Origin: Accumulibacter sp. | GTDB taxonomy: Bacteria > Pseudomonadota > Gammaproteobacteria > Burkholderiales > Rhodocyclaceae | Assembly (NCBI GenBank): GCA_031257115.1 | Contig: JAIRPF010000078.1 | Coordinates: forward strand, 1 to 58,218 | Direction: 5' to 3' | DNA: 58,218 nucleotides | Part shown: positions 45,451-54,433 of the stretch, one piece after another | How the letters are laid out: the number at the start of each line of letters is the position of its first letter | How positions within the stretch are numbered: the first letter of the stretch is position 1 | Program-made: the position numbers and the translations under genes | The notes under the pieces: generated by a model | Database searches by the model: none | Seen by the model: the letters and a program-made list of their open reading frames with translations, nothing else | Told to the model about the DNA's origin: nothing

Positions 45451-45792
45451 TCAGAACGTGCCGATGACCCACTGCGGAACGCTCAGTCCGGGCGTTCCCG
45501 GCCCTTCCTGGGGAACGAAGGAACCGTCGCCGCGATGGTCGACGAGGATGTACGGCTCGCCGCGCTGCGGGATGACCCGGATCTTGTACAGCCGGCCATT
45601 CATGCGATATTCCTCGACGATCTCGCCGTCGCGCTGGCGGATGGTGATCTGCGGTTCCACGGAATCGTCCAGCGGCGCCAGCGCGGGCGGCCTCTCATCG
45701 GGCGGCGCGGGAGGCTCCCCGGCGGGTTGCGCCCAGGCCGGGGCGCGGGCAAGGGAGAGCAGGGCGAAAAGAAGAAGATGAAGGCGGCGCAT
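45451..45792 (-). CDS. DUF2782 protein, exported
   Basis: A 113-residue protein with a signal peptide (RRLHLLLFALLSLARAPAWA, cleavage before QPAG), a Pro-rich linker and a DUF2782 domain: EPQITIRQRDGEIVEEYRMNGRLYKIRVIP, then GEPYILVDHRGDGSF. The family is common in betaproteobacteria and located in the periplasm; function unknown. It lies upstream of the membrane paralogues on the same strand. Confidence 0.9.
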   Translation of the reverse strand: MRRLHLLLFALLSLARAPAWAQPAGEPPAPPDERPPALAPLDDSVEPQITIRQRDGEIVEEYRMNGRLYKIRVIPQRGEPYILVDHRGDGSFVPQEGPGTPGLSVPQWVIGTF

Positions 45793-45862
45793 GGAAAGGG
45801 CGTCCAAAAGACATCCGAAAGGCATCCCGGGGCATCCGGGCAAACGATCGGCCCCGATTGTA

Positions 45863-46582
45863 TTACAGATTGAGCCACTTCTCCCGTTCCGCCAGCAGCG
45901 GAGCGAAACCTCTGTGCTCATAGTGTTTGAAAATGGCATCGACCACTTTCTCCGGCGCGTCGATGAGCTGGATCAGGTCGAGGTCTTCCGGGTTGATCAT
46001 TTTCTCCTCGACCAGCCGCGCCCTGAACCAGTCGACCAGCCCGCGCCAGAACGGCTCGTGAACCAGGATGATCGGGATTTTCTGGCTCTTGCCGGTCTGC
46101 ACCAGCGTCAAGGCTTCGAGCAACTCGTCGAGCGTGCCGAAGCCTCCGGGCATGACCACGTAGGCGCTGGCGAAACGCACGAACATGTATTTGCGCGCGA
46201 AAAAATGGCGGAAAGTCTGCGAGATGTTCTGGTAGCCGTTGGTGCGCTGCTCGTGCGGCAGCTGGATGTTCAGCCCGACGCTCGGAGAGCGGCCGTGCCA
46301 GGCCCCCTTGTTGGCCGCCTCCATGATGCCGGGGCCGCCGCCCGAAATGACCGAGAAACCCGCGTCCGAAAGCTGCCGGGCGATCGTTTCGGCGAGCTGG
46401 TAATAGGGCGTGCCGGGCGCGATGCGCGCGCTGCCGAAGATCGACACCGCCGGAGAAATTTCCGAGAGCCGCTGCGCGGCCTCGACGAACTCCGACATGA
46501 TGCCGAGCACCCGCCAGGCCTCGTGCGAGGCCATGAATTTCGGGGCGTCAGGGACCGCCGGCCGGGGAATCTTTCCGTTCAT
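45863..46582 (-). CDS. LOG family protein (TIGR00730)
   Basis: A 239-residue protein of the LOG/lysine-decarboxylase-like family. The motifs are SIFGSARIAPGTPYYQLAETIA, SGGGPGIMEAANKGA and VVMPGGFGTLDELLEALT, which carry the PGG.GT..E active site of cytokinin riboside monophosphate phosphoribohydrolases. Many bacterial members hydrolyse nucleoside monophosphates. The start at 46582 fits the family; a longer in-frame reading enters repeats and is not supported. Confidence 0.93.
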   Translation of the reverse strand: MNGKIPRPAVPDAPKFMASHEAWRVLGIMSEFVEAAQRLSEISPAVSIFGSARIAPGTPYYQLAETIARQLSDAGFSVISGGGPGIMEAANKGAWHGRSPSVGLNIQLPHEQRTNGYQNISQTFRHFFARKYMFVRFASAYVVMPGGFGTLDELLEALTLVQTGKSQKIPIILVHEPFWRGLVDWFRARLVEEKMINPEDLDLIQLIDAPEKVVDAIFKHYEHRGFAPLLAEREKWLNL

Positions 46583-46624
46583 CGCTCGCTTCTTTTCATG
46601 TCTCGAACGAGTGATTATACGCGG

Positions 46625-46845
46625 AGCGCCGCTGAATAAGCCTCCATCGAGAGGGAGGCCAGATCGTGGCGCTTCGCGTGGGTTGGGACTACCGCGCGAG
46701 CTGCTTTTCCCAGGAATGCCGTTATTCACGCGAAAGAGGGAATCCAGCGTGTACCTATCGGCGCGGAGCGCCGCAAAAATAAGCCTCTCTCTTGAGGGGG
46801 GCTCGCGCGATAGCGTGGGTCGGAAGGAGTCAGGCGGTTGAATAA
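46625..46845. repeat. family C elements, at least one and a half copies
   Basis: AAGCCTCCATCGAGAGGGAGG, then a family A half (CGTTATTCACGCGAAAGAGGGAATCC) and GCCGC, then AAGCCTCTCTCTTGAGGGGGG with CGCGATAGCGTGGGTCGGAAGGAG. The pieces are nested or joined end to end. Confidence 0.55.
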
Positions 46846-46884
46846 TCACCAAACGCCGACAAACGGCAACCGCGGACAAACAAG

Positions 46885-46926
46885 AAAAATCCGTCATTCC
46901 CGCGTTCGCGGGAATGACGGATTTTT
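46885..46926. terminator. bidirectional terminator formed by a family A hairpin
   Basis: Arms of 20 bases, AAAAATCCGTCATTCCCGCG and its exact inverse, flank TT. A-run and T-run at the two ends make it a good terminator on both strands; on the minus strand it is 143 bases after the livF stop. Confidence 0.75.
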
Positions 46927-47066
46927 CTTTCGCCTTTTGTCGTGCCCGTTGTGGTTAAAAGGATTTTGTTTTTCTCCGTATCCGCAATGCTCGCCGTAAT
47001 CAAGGCTTTTCGTTCTTGTTTTTCGTCGTGCTCGTCGTGGTTGATGACTTTGCTTTTCGCCGCCTT
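46927..47066. repeat. family B repeat array after livF
   Basis: Units in reverse orientation, such as TTTTCGTCGTGCTCGTCGTGGTTGA, run up to the livF stop. No gene is present. Confidence 0.65.
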
Positions 47067-47068
47067 CG

Positions 47069-47773
47069 TCAGGTTTCGCCGAGGTAGGCCTTGCGCACCC
47101 GGTCGTCGATCAGCAGGTCCTTGCCGCCGCCGGAGAAGGCGATGGTTCCCGTTTCCATGACGTAGCCGGTGTCGGCGACTTCCAGGGCGGCCTTGGCGTT
47201 TTGTTCGACGAGCAGCACGGTGACGCCGGCGGCGTTGATCTGGCGGATGATGTCGAAGATCATGCCGACGAAAAGCGGCGCCAGGCCCAGCGACGGTTCG
47301 TCCATCATCAGCACGGAGGGCCGGGACATCAGCGCGCGGCCGACGGCCAGCATTTGCTGTTCCCCGCCCGAAAACGTGCCGGCCTTCTGCTGGCGGCGTT
47401 CCTTCAGGCGCGGGAAGAGGGCGAAGACGCGCTCGCGGTCGGCTTCCACGCCGGCCTTGTCCGAGCGCGCGTAGGCGCCCAGGCTCAGGTTTTCGTCGAC
47501 GGTCAGATTGGGGAAGACGCGGCGGCCTTCCGGCACCAGCACGAGGCCCGATTCGACGATGCGCCGGGTCGGGACGCCGAGGATTTCCTTTCCGTTCCAT
47601 TTGACCGAGCCGCCGGCCTTGACGAGGCCCATGATCGAGTTGAGCGTCGTGCTCTTGCCGGCGCCGTTGGCGCCGATCAGGGTGACGATTCCGCCTGCCG
47701 GAACGTCGAGACTGATGCCGCGCAGGGCGTGGATGCCGCCGTAGTGAACGGAGAGATTCTTGATCGACAGCAT
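47069..47773 (-). CDS. livF: branched-chain amino acid ABC transporter ATP-binding protein LivF
   Basis: A 234-residue ATPase. Walker A is GANGAGKST, the signature is FSGGEQQMLAVGRALM and Walker B is VLMMDEPSLGLAP; length and the end TGYVMETGTIAFSGGGKDLL match LivF. With LivG it powers the LivHM permease. The ATG at 47773 has GGAGTGG upstream and lies one base after the livG stop, so translation is coupled. It is the last gene of the operon and is followed by repeats and a hairpin terminator. Confidence 0.96.
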   Translation of the reverse strand: MLSIKNLSVHYGGIHALRGISLDVPAGGIVTLIGANGAGKSTTLNSIMGLVKAGGSVKWNGKEILGVPTRRIVESGLVLVPEGRRVFPNLTVDENLSLGAYARSDKAGVEADRERVFALFPRLKERRQQKAGTFSGGEQQMLAVGRALMSRPSVLMMDEPSLGLAPLFVGMIFDIIRQINAAGVTVLLVEQNAKAALEVADTGYVMETGTIAFSGGGKDLLIDDRVRKAYLGET

Positions 47774-47774
47774 G

Positions 47775-48542
47775 TCATTCCACTCCCAGATAGGCCTCGA
47801 TGACCTTGGGATCGTTCCGGATTTCATCGGGCGATCCGTGCGCGATGGTCACGCCGTAGTCGAGCACGTACATGCGCTTGCACACGCCCATGACGACCTG
47901 CATGTGGTGTTCGATGAGCACGATGGTGAGCCGGAACTGGTCGCGGATTTTCAGGATGAATTCCATCAGGTCGACCGATTCCTGCGGGTTCATGCCGGCG
48001 GCCGGCTCGTCGAGGAACAGGAGCTTCGGCTCCGTGGCCAGCGCGCGGGCGATCTCCAGGCGGCGCTGCTTGCCGTAGGGCAGACTGGTGGCCCTGGCCC
48101 GTTCGTGCTCGGCAAGCCCCACCTCGGCGAGCAGCGCGCGGGCGCGTTCGTGGATGCGTTTCTCTTTCCTCAGGTACGAGGGCAGGCGCAGCGTGGCTTC
48201 GAACAGGTTGGCGCCCATGCGCATGTGCTGCGCCACGAGCACGTTTTCGAGCACGCTCATGTCCTTGAACAGGCGGATGTTCTGGAAGGTCCGCGCGACG
48301 CCGAGGCGGGTGATGGCGTGCGGCTTCAGGCCGGTGATGTCGCGCCCGTCGAAAAGTATCTGGCCGCCGGTCGGCTTGTAGACCCCGGTGATGAGGTTGA
48401 ACGAGGTGGTTTTGCCCGCGCCGTTCGGGCCGATCAGCCCGACGATCTCGCCAGACTCGACGCTCATGTTGAGCGCGGTGACGGCGGAGAGTCCGCCGAA
48501 GCGCTTGGTGACGTCGAGGGTTTGCAGCAGGGCGCCCATCAT
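47775..48542 (-). CDS. livG: branched-chain amino acid ABC transporter ATP-binding protein LivG
   Basis: A 255-residue ATPase: Walker A GPNGAGKTT, signature region LPYGKQRRLEIARALA, Walker B LLFLDEPAAGMNP, and the LivG-specific VARTFQNIRLF. Adjacent ATG codons at 48542 and 48539 both fit; the first overlaps the livM stop. It pairs with LivF. Confidence 0.96.
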   Translation of the reverse strand: MMGALLQTLDVTKRFGGLSAVTALNMSVESGEIVGLIGPNGAGKTTSFNLITGVYKPTGGQILFDGRDITGLKPHAITRLGVARTFQNIRLFKDMSVLENVLVAQHMRMGANLFEATLRLPSYLRKEKRIHERARALLAEVGLAEHERARATSLPYGKQRRLEIARALATEPKLLFLDEPAAGMNPQESVDLMEFILKIRDQFRLTIVLIEHHMQVVMGVCKRMYVLDYGVTIAHGSPDEIRNDPKVIEAYLGVE

Positions 48543-49630
48543 TCGATCCCCGTTCCGGGCTTCGCGCCGCGCCGGGGCAGCAGGCCGATGCGGGCGAGGG
48601 CGTCCCAGCTGAATTCGGAGGTGCCCATCAGCCCCTGCTGGCGAAAGATAACGACGATCATCAGGAGCGCCGAGAAGAACACCATGCGCAGGCCGGGAAT
48701 GCCCTGCGTGACCATGAAGCCCAAGTTGAGCGGCCCGTCGAGGAAACGCAGCACCTCCATCGAGAGGGTCACGGCGATGGCCGCGACGATCGAGCCGGTG
48801 ATCGAGCCGACGCCGCCGAGCACGACGATCAGCAGGATGTCGAAGGTTTTCAGGAAAATGAACTGCTTCGGGTCGATGGTCGTCAGGTAATGCGCCAGCA
48901 GGCCGCCGGCGATGCCCGCGAGGAAACTGGAGATGGTGAAGGAGAGGACTTTCATGCCGAAGACGTCGATGCCCATGGCCTCGGCGGCGATCTCGTTGTC
49001 GCGGATCGACTTGAACGCCCGGCCGTAGCTCGACCGGATCAGCAGCACGAGGAAAACGGTGACGGCGATGGCCGCGCCCCAGGCCCACCACATGGTGGTG
49101 TAGCGCGGCAGCCCCTTCAAGCCGAGCGAGCCGTTGGTGATCGGCTGCGCGTTGGTCAGCACCACGCGGATGATTTCCGAGAAACCCAGCGTGGCGATGG
49201 CGAGATAATCGTCGCGCAGGCGCAGGGCGACGACGCCGAGCAGCCAGCCGATGAATCCGGCGAAGAGGCCGGCGATGAGCAGCGCGGGCAGGAAGGGCAG
49301 GTGGACGTCGGCCAGCCAGGGAACGATCGGTTGCAGGATGAAATTGGCCGTCTTTTGCGCCGGCGTCATCGCCAGGATCGCGCAGGTATACGCGCCCACC
49401 GCCATGAAGCCGGCGTGCCCCAGGCTGAAGAGGCCGGTGAAGCCGTTGATGAGGTTGAGCGACAGGGCCAGGATGACGTTGATCGCGCAGAGCTTGAAGA
49501 TCTGCATGGTGAAGGGATCGAAGGTCGCCTCGAAAACGAAGAGCAGACCGAGGCCGGCGATCGAGGCGGCGAGGGTCAGCGCGGCGTTCCGGCTCATGGG
49601 GTTTTTGCGTGGATTATCCATCGATGCCAT
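48539..49630 (-). CDS. livM: branched-chain amino acid ABC transporter permease LivM
   Basis: A 363-residue permease with about ten hydrophobic segments. Typical LivM marks are LSLNLINGFTGLFSLGHAGFMAVGAY, LRLRDDYLAIATLGFSEIIRVV and the ATPase-contact loop FKSIRDNEIAAEAMGID, and later VLGGVGSITGSIV. The start may be 49630, 49621 or 49597 (MSRNAAL); the first is listed. It is separated from livH by the FIST-GGDEF gene rather than following it directly. Confidence 0.95.
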   Translation of the reverse strand: MASMDNPRKNPMSRNAALTLAASIAGLGLLFVFEATFDPFTMQIFKLCAINVILALSLNLINGFTGLFSLGHAGFMAVGAYTCAILAMTPAQKTANFILQPIVPWLADVHLPFLPALLIAGLFAGFIGWLLGVVALRLRDDYLAIATLGFSEIIRVVLTNAQPITNGSLGLKGLPRYTTMWWAWGAAIAVTVFLVLLIRSSYGRAFKSIRDNEIAAEAMGIDVFGMKVLSFTISSFLAGIAGGLLAHYLTTIDPKQFIFLKTFDILLIVVLGGVGSITGSIVAAIAVTLSMEVLRFLDGPLNLGFMVTQGIPGLRMVFFSALLMIVVIFRQQGLMGTSEFSWDALARIGLLPRRGAKPGTGIE

Positions 49631-49697
49631 CCGCTACTCGCAAGTCAGTGATTCCCCGGCCAGTGAGTGGGGGAAGTGGGGTGAGTGAGGAAGGAAT

Positions 49698-52076
49698 TTA
49701 CCACTCCCCGAAGAGCACATGACAATTCCTGCCGCGTTCCTTGGCCTTGTAGAGCGCCATGTCCGCGTTGTTGAAAAGCTCCTGAAAGTTTTTGCCGTCG
49801 CGCGGAGCCAGGGCGATCCCGATACTCGACGTGACCGGCCGTTCACCGCCCTTGAGGGCGATGTTTTTCCATGCTTCGCCGATTTGTCTCGCCTTGTTTT
49901 TCGCGCTGTCGGCATTCGCGCCCTTGCAGAACACGGCGAATTCGTCCCCGCCGTGCCGTCCGATGATGTCCGAGTCGCGCAATGCCCCGCGCATGGCCGC
50001 CGCGCACGCCAGGAGCACGTCGTCGCCCGCGGCGTGTCCGTAGCGGTCGTTGATGGACTTGAAGTAGTCGACGTCGAGCATCAGGAAAGCGCCGATCCGT
50101 TCGTCCCCGGAGCTTTCGCTCAGATACCGTTCGACTTTTTGCCTGAAGGTCGTCCTGTTCCACAGGCCGGTGAGCGGATCGCTCTCCGCCCGCAGCGTGG
50201 CGTTTTCCAGCCGTTGGCGTATCAGCACGGAGCCAAGCAGCTCGCTGACGGCCTGTACGGTTTCCACGTCGTTTTTCCCAAGCCGGCCCAGATAGGGTGG
50301 CTGTTCCACCATGCGGCCGGTCAGCAGGACGGCGGCTATTTCATTCTGCAAGATGATGGGCGAGGCGATGAAGCAGGGCAGGCCCAGGCTCTGGCGCAGG
50401 ACCGCGAACCGTTCCGGCGCGTCGGCCGCCGTCACGAGTATCGGATGCTCCGGGTCCAGAAATTCAGGCGCGAGCGGGATACATTGCCCGGCGAGCCGCG
50501 CTTCTTCCTCCAGCGTGAAGCCGCGCAATACCGCCGGCATGAACCGCCCCTGGTCATCGGGCAGCAGCGCCACGGTTTTTTGCATGTTCAGCGCGGCGTT
50601 GATGCGCTGCGACACCTTGGACAATATATGTCCATAGTTTGCGACGCGCCGCAGGGAAACGGCCAGTTCCGCGAGCAGGCGAAAGCCGCGGCGCTTGATT
50701 TCAAGCTCGTGACGCACCTTGATGGTCTGCATGTCCAGCATCAGCGCGTGCGCCGCGTTTCGCTCCCCGATCTTCAAAGCGGCTTCCAGCGGAATGCCGT
50801 CCGATTCCGAGCGCGCGGCGGCGCTGTCCCAGACGGGCGCGCGTTCGCGGGTCTTTTCCTTTCCGCTCTCCCTGTTCCGCGAAAACAGGCACAGCACGCC
50901 CGTCCAGTCCAGGCCCCTGGGACGGCCGCCGATGGAGGCGACCTCGACGCCCGTGTAAAAGCCCAAAAGAGGAACGCGCCCCGCGATGGCCTGTTGCAGC
51001 GGAACGGCGTCCTCGATATCCATGCCGCCGTAGCCGGCGCAGCGCCCCGCGCAATCGATGTACATGGCAAACACGGGTTCCCGCCCTTCCAGCCGATCGA
51101 AGAGCGCCTCGATCTTCGGCTTCATGTAATCGAGATTCAGCGAGCGGAACATCAACTGGAATTTCGTCCCCTCCACCATGTCAGGCTCGAACATCACGAT
51201 GCCGTTCCGTTTCTTGTCGATGCCAAGGCACAGGCGGCTGGCGTAATCGTTCTCGTCATACTTTCCCCACCGCGCGCCGTGATTGATGCCGAACAGCAGG
51301 AAAAAGGGGTATTCCTCCGGCGTAACGCCCGGTCCCAGCAGCCCGTCCATGAATTCGAGAGCCGGTTTCCCGTTGATTTCCAGGATGACCGGCCCTTCCG
51401 CGCGGGTGACGGTGTAATACTGGGAAGCGGGGCGGCAACCGTGCATGATGGCGCTGTCGATGCGCAGATCGTCCGAAAACTTCAGCGCCATCGCGCAGTG
51501 ATCCTTCATTTCCTCGCCGATGTATTGGCTGGCGGGGCTGCAAATGTGGTCGGCCTGCAAGCCCGCGCCCACGATGTCCGGAAGAAATCCCAGGCCCTTT
51601 TCCAGCCCGGCCAGAATCCAGGTGGCCATGAGCAGCCGTATGTCGCCGCCGGTGTTGCAGCCGACGGCGTCATAGAACAGAACCACGGGGGATTCGGGCG
51701 TCGCGCCGAGCCTGGCGAGACCCTGCCCCAGCCGGACGCCGGCGTCCTGCTCGCTTTCCAGCAATCCGTGATCGGTCAGCGCGTCGCAACGGGAGCCGTC
51801 CAGCCACATGCAGGCGATTCCGACCTGATCTCCCGCGTAACCGAAAGTCTTGTTGGTGATGATGCCCACCGCGCCGCCGCCATAAATGCGCGCGGAACTT
51901 CCTATGACCGACGCGACGGCCTCGCGCAGGGAACGCTGGTCGTGGCGGGCCGTGCAAAACAGCAGCGCCATGTCGCACGGGTCCTGCCTGCCGCTCGCGC
52001 GGACGGCCTGTTCCGCCACCTGCCTGCCGGCGGTCGCGCTGTTGGGAATATCGCTGAATCCTACTTCTACCTGCAT
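49698..52076 (-). CDS. FIST-domain sensor diguanylate cyclase (FIST-GAF-GGDEF)
   Basis: A 792-residue soluble protein. The first 390 or so residues match FIST_N plus FIST_C (ARIYGGGAVGIITN, VGAGLQADHI, LGFYTGVEVASIGG), a sensory module proposed to bind small ligands such as amino acids. A GAF-like domain (about 465-610) and a short coiled coil follow. The C-terminal GGDEF domain has the catalytic motif at about 709-713 (GRHGGDEFAVF) and the inhibitory site RDSD five residues before it, so it should make c-di-GMP and be product-inhibited. ATG 52076 is preferred to a TTG six bases earlier. The gene lies between livH and livM on the same strand. Confidence 0.93.
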   Translation of the reverse strand: MQVEVGFSDIPNSATAGRQVAEQAVRASGRQDPCDMALLFCTARHDQRSLREAVASVIGSSARIYGGGAVGIITNKTFGYAGDQVGIACMWLDGSRCDALTDHGLLESEQDAGVRLGQGLARLGATPESPVVLFYDAVGCNTGGDIRLLMATWILAGLEKGLGFLPDIVGAGLQADHICSPASQYIGEEMKDHCAMALKFSDDLRIDSAIMHGCRPASQYYTVTRAEGPVILEINGKPALEFMDGLLGPGVTPEEYPFFLLFGINHGARWGKYDENDYASRLCLGIDKKRNGIVMFEPDMVEGTKFQLMFRSLNLDYMKPKIEALFDRLEGREPVFAMYIDCAGRCAGYGGMDIEDAVPLQQAIAGRVPLLGFYTGVEVASIGGRPRGLDWTGVLCLFSRNRESGKEKTRERAPVWDSAAARSESDGIPLEAALKIGERNAAHALMLDMQTIKVRHELEIKRRGFRLLAELAVSLRRVANYGHILSKVSQRINAALNMQKTVALLPDDQGRFMPAVLRGFTLEEEARLAGQCIPLAPEFLDPEHPILVTAADAPERFAVLRQSLGLPCFIASPIILQNEIAAVLLTGRMVEQPPYLGRLGKNDVETVQAVSELLGSVLIRQRLENATLRAESDPLTGLWNRTTFRQKVERYLSESSGDERIGAFLMLDVDYFKSINDRYGHAAGDDVLLACAAAMRGALRDSDIIGRHGGDEFAVFCKGANADSAKNKARQIGEAWKNIALKGGERPVTSSIGIALAPRDGKNFQELFNNADMALYKAKERGRNCHVLFGEW

Positions 52077-52250
52077 ATGCAACTCTCACTACTCTCGTGA
52101 TTCTCCGGGATGGAGTCGATCGGGCCGGGGTCATCCTTCAGGAGACATGAACGCCCCCGGCGCTTTCAGTTTATCCATGAAAATCGTTTATCTTATTGAT
52201 TTTACACGAATATGAAAAGACCAATCATAAAATATTGTTAAACGTATCCC
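52077..52250 (-). promoter_or_regulatory. AT-rich spacer between livH and the FIST-GGDEF gene
   Basis: The 174-bp spacer is markedly AT-rich from about 52170 to 52245 and unlike the tight junctions elsewhere in the operon. It could hold a promoter for the cyclase gene, although no firm -35/-10 pair was found. Confidence 0.4.
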
Positions 52251-53144
52251 TCAGACCTTTTCTCCCTGGTTTTTGCCCAGCAATCCCGCCGGTCTGACCA
52301 GCAGCACCGCGATCAGCAGGATGAAGGCGAAGGCGTCCTTGTAGCCGGTGAGGCCGGGCAGGACGGCGACCGTCATCAGTTCGATCACGCCGAGCAGCAG
52401 CCCGCCGAGCACGGCGCCGGCGATGCTGCCGATGCCGCCGACGACGGCGGCGATGAAGCATTTGAGTCCCGGCATGATGCCCATCAGCGGCTCCAGGCGC
52501 GGATATTTGAGCGCCCACAGGATGCCGCCGATCGCCGCCAGCGCGCTGCCGATGGCGAAAGTGATCGAGACGATGCGGTCGACGTCGATGGCCATCAGGC
52601 GGGCCGCCTCGATGTCGGTGGAGACCGCGCGCATGGCCATGCCTGTCTTGGTGCGGTAGACGATCCACAGCAGGATCGCCAGCAGGACGGTGGTGACGAC
52701 CGGGATGATCAGGCTGACGGCGGCGACGTGGAGACCGCCGATGACGTGGTTGGCGGCGAACGGCCCCGGAACCGCGAAGGCTTTCGGGCGCGCGTCGAAG
52801 AGCACGATGCCCAGGTTTTCGATGAGGAACGAGGCGCCGATCGCGCTGATCATGATCGAGATGCGCGGCGAGTCGCGCAGCGGGCGATAGGCGGCGCGTT
52901 CGAGACCGACCCCGAAGAGCGTGGTGAGCGCGACGGCCAGGCACGCCGCCAGCCACCAGGGCATGGCGAACAGGCTGACGCCGTAGAAGGCGAGATAGCC
53001 GCCGATCATGAACACGTCGCCGTGCGCGAAGTTGATGAGGCGCAGGACGCCATACACCATCGTGTAGCCGATGGCGAGCAGGGCGTACAGGCTGCCCAGC
53101 GACAGGGCGTTGACGAACTGTTGGAGAAGGGTTTGCAGATCCAT
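52251..53144 (-). CDS. livH: branched-chain amino acid ABC transporter permease LivH
   Basis: A 297-residue permease with eight or so hydrophobic segments and the LivH marks SLGSLYALLAIGYTMVYGVLRLINFAHGD and, in the ATPase-contact loop, TKTGMAMRAVSTDIEAARLMAIDVDR. The late segment VVGGIGSIAGAVLGGLLLG mirrors LivM. The ATG at 53144 begins the conserved N-terminus. About 100 bp separate it from the substrate-binding gene upstream. Confidence 0.96.
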   Translation of the reverse strand: MDLQTLLQQFVNALSLGSLYALLAIGYTMVYGVLRLINFAHGDVFMIGGYLAFYGVSLFAMPWWLAACLAVALTTLFGVGLERAAYRPLRDSPRISIMISAIGASFLIENLGIVLFDARPKAFAVPGPFAANHVIGGLHVAAVSLIIPVVTTVLLAILLWIVYRTKTGMAMRAVSTDIEAARLMAIDVDRIVSITFAIGSALAAIGGILWALKYPRLEPLMGIMPGLKCFIAAVVGGIGSIAGAVLGGLLLGVIELMTVAVLPGLTGYKDAFAFILLIAVLLVRPAGLLGKNQGEKV

Positions 53145-53245
53145 GAGCTTCTTTCCGGCGCCGCGCCGGGCAAACCGCGCGGAACACGAAACCGCGTTTT
53201 TCCGCCGCGCGGAAAGGCGGGGCGTTTCGCCCCGCCCGGCCATCC

Positions 53246-54433
53246 TTATTGAGGTTTGACGGTCGTCAGGAAGATGAACTTGCCGTCCTTCACCGTCTTG
53301 AACACCGCCGCCTTGTCGGCGTTGCGCTCGGCGTTGATGGTGATGCTGCCGGCGGAACCCTCGAAATCCTTGGTCTGGGCCAGGGCGTCGCGGATCTTCT
53401 GCGGATCGTCGGAATTGGCGCGCTTGATCGCGTCGAGAATGACGAGATAGGCGTCGTAGCCGAGCGCGGCGACAGCCGGCGGTTCCTTTTTGTATTCCTC
53501 GCGGAAGGATTTCAGGAAAGCCTCGGAAGTCTTGTTGATCGGCACGTCGTTGGCGAAGAAGGTGGAGAGCACCGCGCCTTCGACCGCCTGGCCGCCCACG
53601 TCGAGAAAGACGTTGTAGTCCCAGGTGTCGCCGCCGATGAACTGGGCGTCGATGCCGAGCGCGCGGGCCTGCTTGATGATGAGCGCCGACTCGGTGTAGT
53701 TGCCGGGGGCGAAGATGGCGTCCGGCCCGAACTGCTTGATGTTGGTCAGTTGCGCGGTGAAATCCTGATCGCCGGTGTTGTAGTCGGCCGTGGCGACGAT
53801 CGAGGCGGCATCGCCCGTCAGCTTGACGAAACTGTCGGCGAAGAACTTGGCCAGACCCACCGAGTAGTCGTTGGACACCTCGCGGATGATGGCGACCTTC
53901 TTGGCCTTCAGCGTTTCAAAAGCGTAGGTCGCGCCGACGACGCCCTGGAACGGGTCGAGGAAGCAGACGCGGAAATAGTATTCGTTGCCCAGGGTCACGG
54001 CCGGGTTGGTCGCGGACACCGCGACGGCGGGAATCTTGGCCTCGGCGAAAACCGGGCCGCCGGACATGGACAGCGAACTGCCCCAGGAACCGATCACGGC
54101 GTTGACCTTTTCCTTCTGCGCGAGCACGGTCGCCGCGTTGGCCGCCTCGACCTTGTCGGATTTGTTGTCGACGACGACGAGTTCGATTTTCTTGCCGAGC
54201 ACTTCCGGAAAGAGCTTGTTGGCCAGTTTGACGCCGTCGTACTCATCGGCGCCGCCCGCGCCGTTGGCGCCGGTCAGCGGTTCGAACACGCCGATCTTGA
54301 TGACCTCCTTCTTGGCCACCGCGGGAGGGGCTTCCTTCTTGGCCGCCGCGGGAGGGGTTTCCTTCGAGCAGGACGCGAGACCGACGCTGATTGCCGCGAT
54401 GGCGGCGAGCGCGAAATACGGGACGATTTTCAC
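53246..54433 (-). CDS. livK: Liv-type periplasmic substrate-binding lipoprotein
   Basis: A 395-residue type I periplasmic binding protein: KIGVFEPLTGANGAGGADEYDGVKLA opens the first lobe, and SWGSSLSMSGGPVFAEAKIPAVAVSATNP matches the ligand-binding loops. The signal ends in the lipobox LASC (Cys 22), so it should be tethered to a membrane rather than free. A short repeat linker (PPAAAKKE then PPAVAKKE) follows. Members bind Leu/Ile/Val, other amino acids or amides; the ligand cannot be fixed here. It is the first gene of the operon. Confidence 0.93.
   Translation of the reverse strand: MKIVPYFALAAIAAISVGLASCSKETPPAAAKKEAPPAVAKKEVIKIGVFEPLTGANGAGGADEYDGVKLANKLFPEVLGKKIELVVVDNKSDKVEAANAATVLAQKEKVNAVIGSWGSSLSMSGGPVFAEAKIPAVAVSATNPAVTLGNEYYFRVCFLDPFQGVVGATYAFETLKAKKVAIIREVSNDYSVGLAKFFADSFVKLTGDAASIVATADYNTGDQDFTAQLTNIKQFGPDAIFAPGNYTESALIIKQARALGIDAQFIGGDTWDYNVFLDVGGQAVEGAVLSTFFANDVPINKTSEAFLKSFREEYKKEPPAVAALGYDAYLVILDAIKRANSDDPQKIRDALAQTKDFEGSAGSITINAERNADKAAVFKTVKDGKFIFLTTVKPQ

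Noticed and set aside
49719-52100. A 793-codon plus-strand open frame antisense to the FIST-GGDEF gene
   Set aside because: No recognisable domain; it mirrors a real, motif-complete gene.
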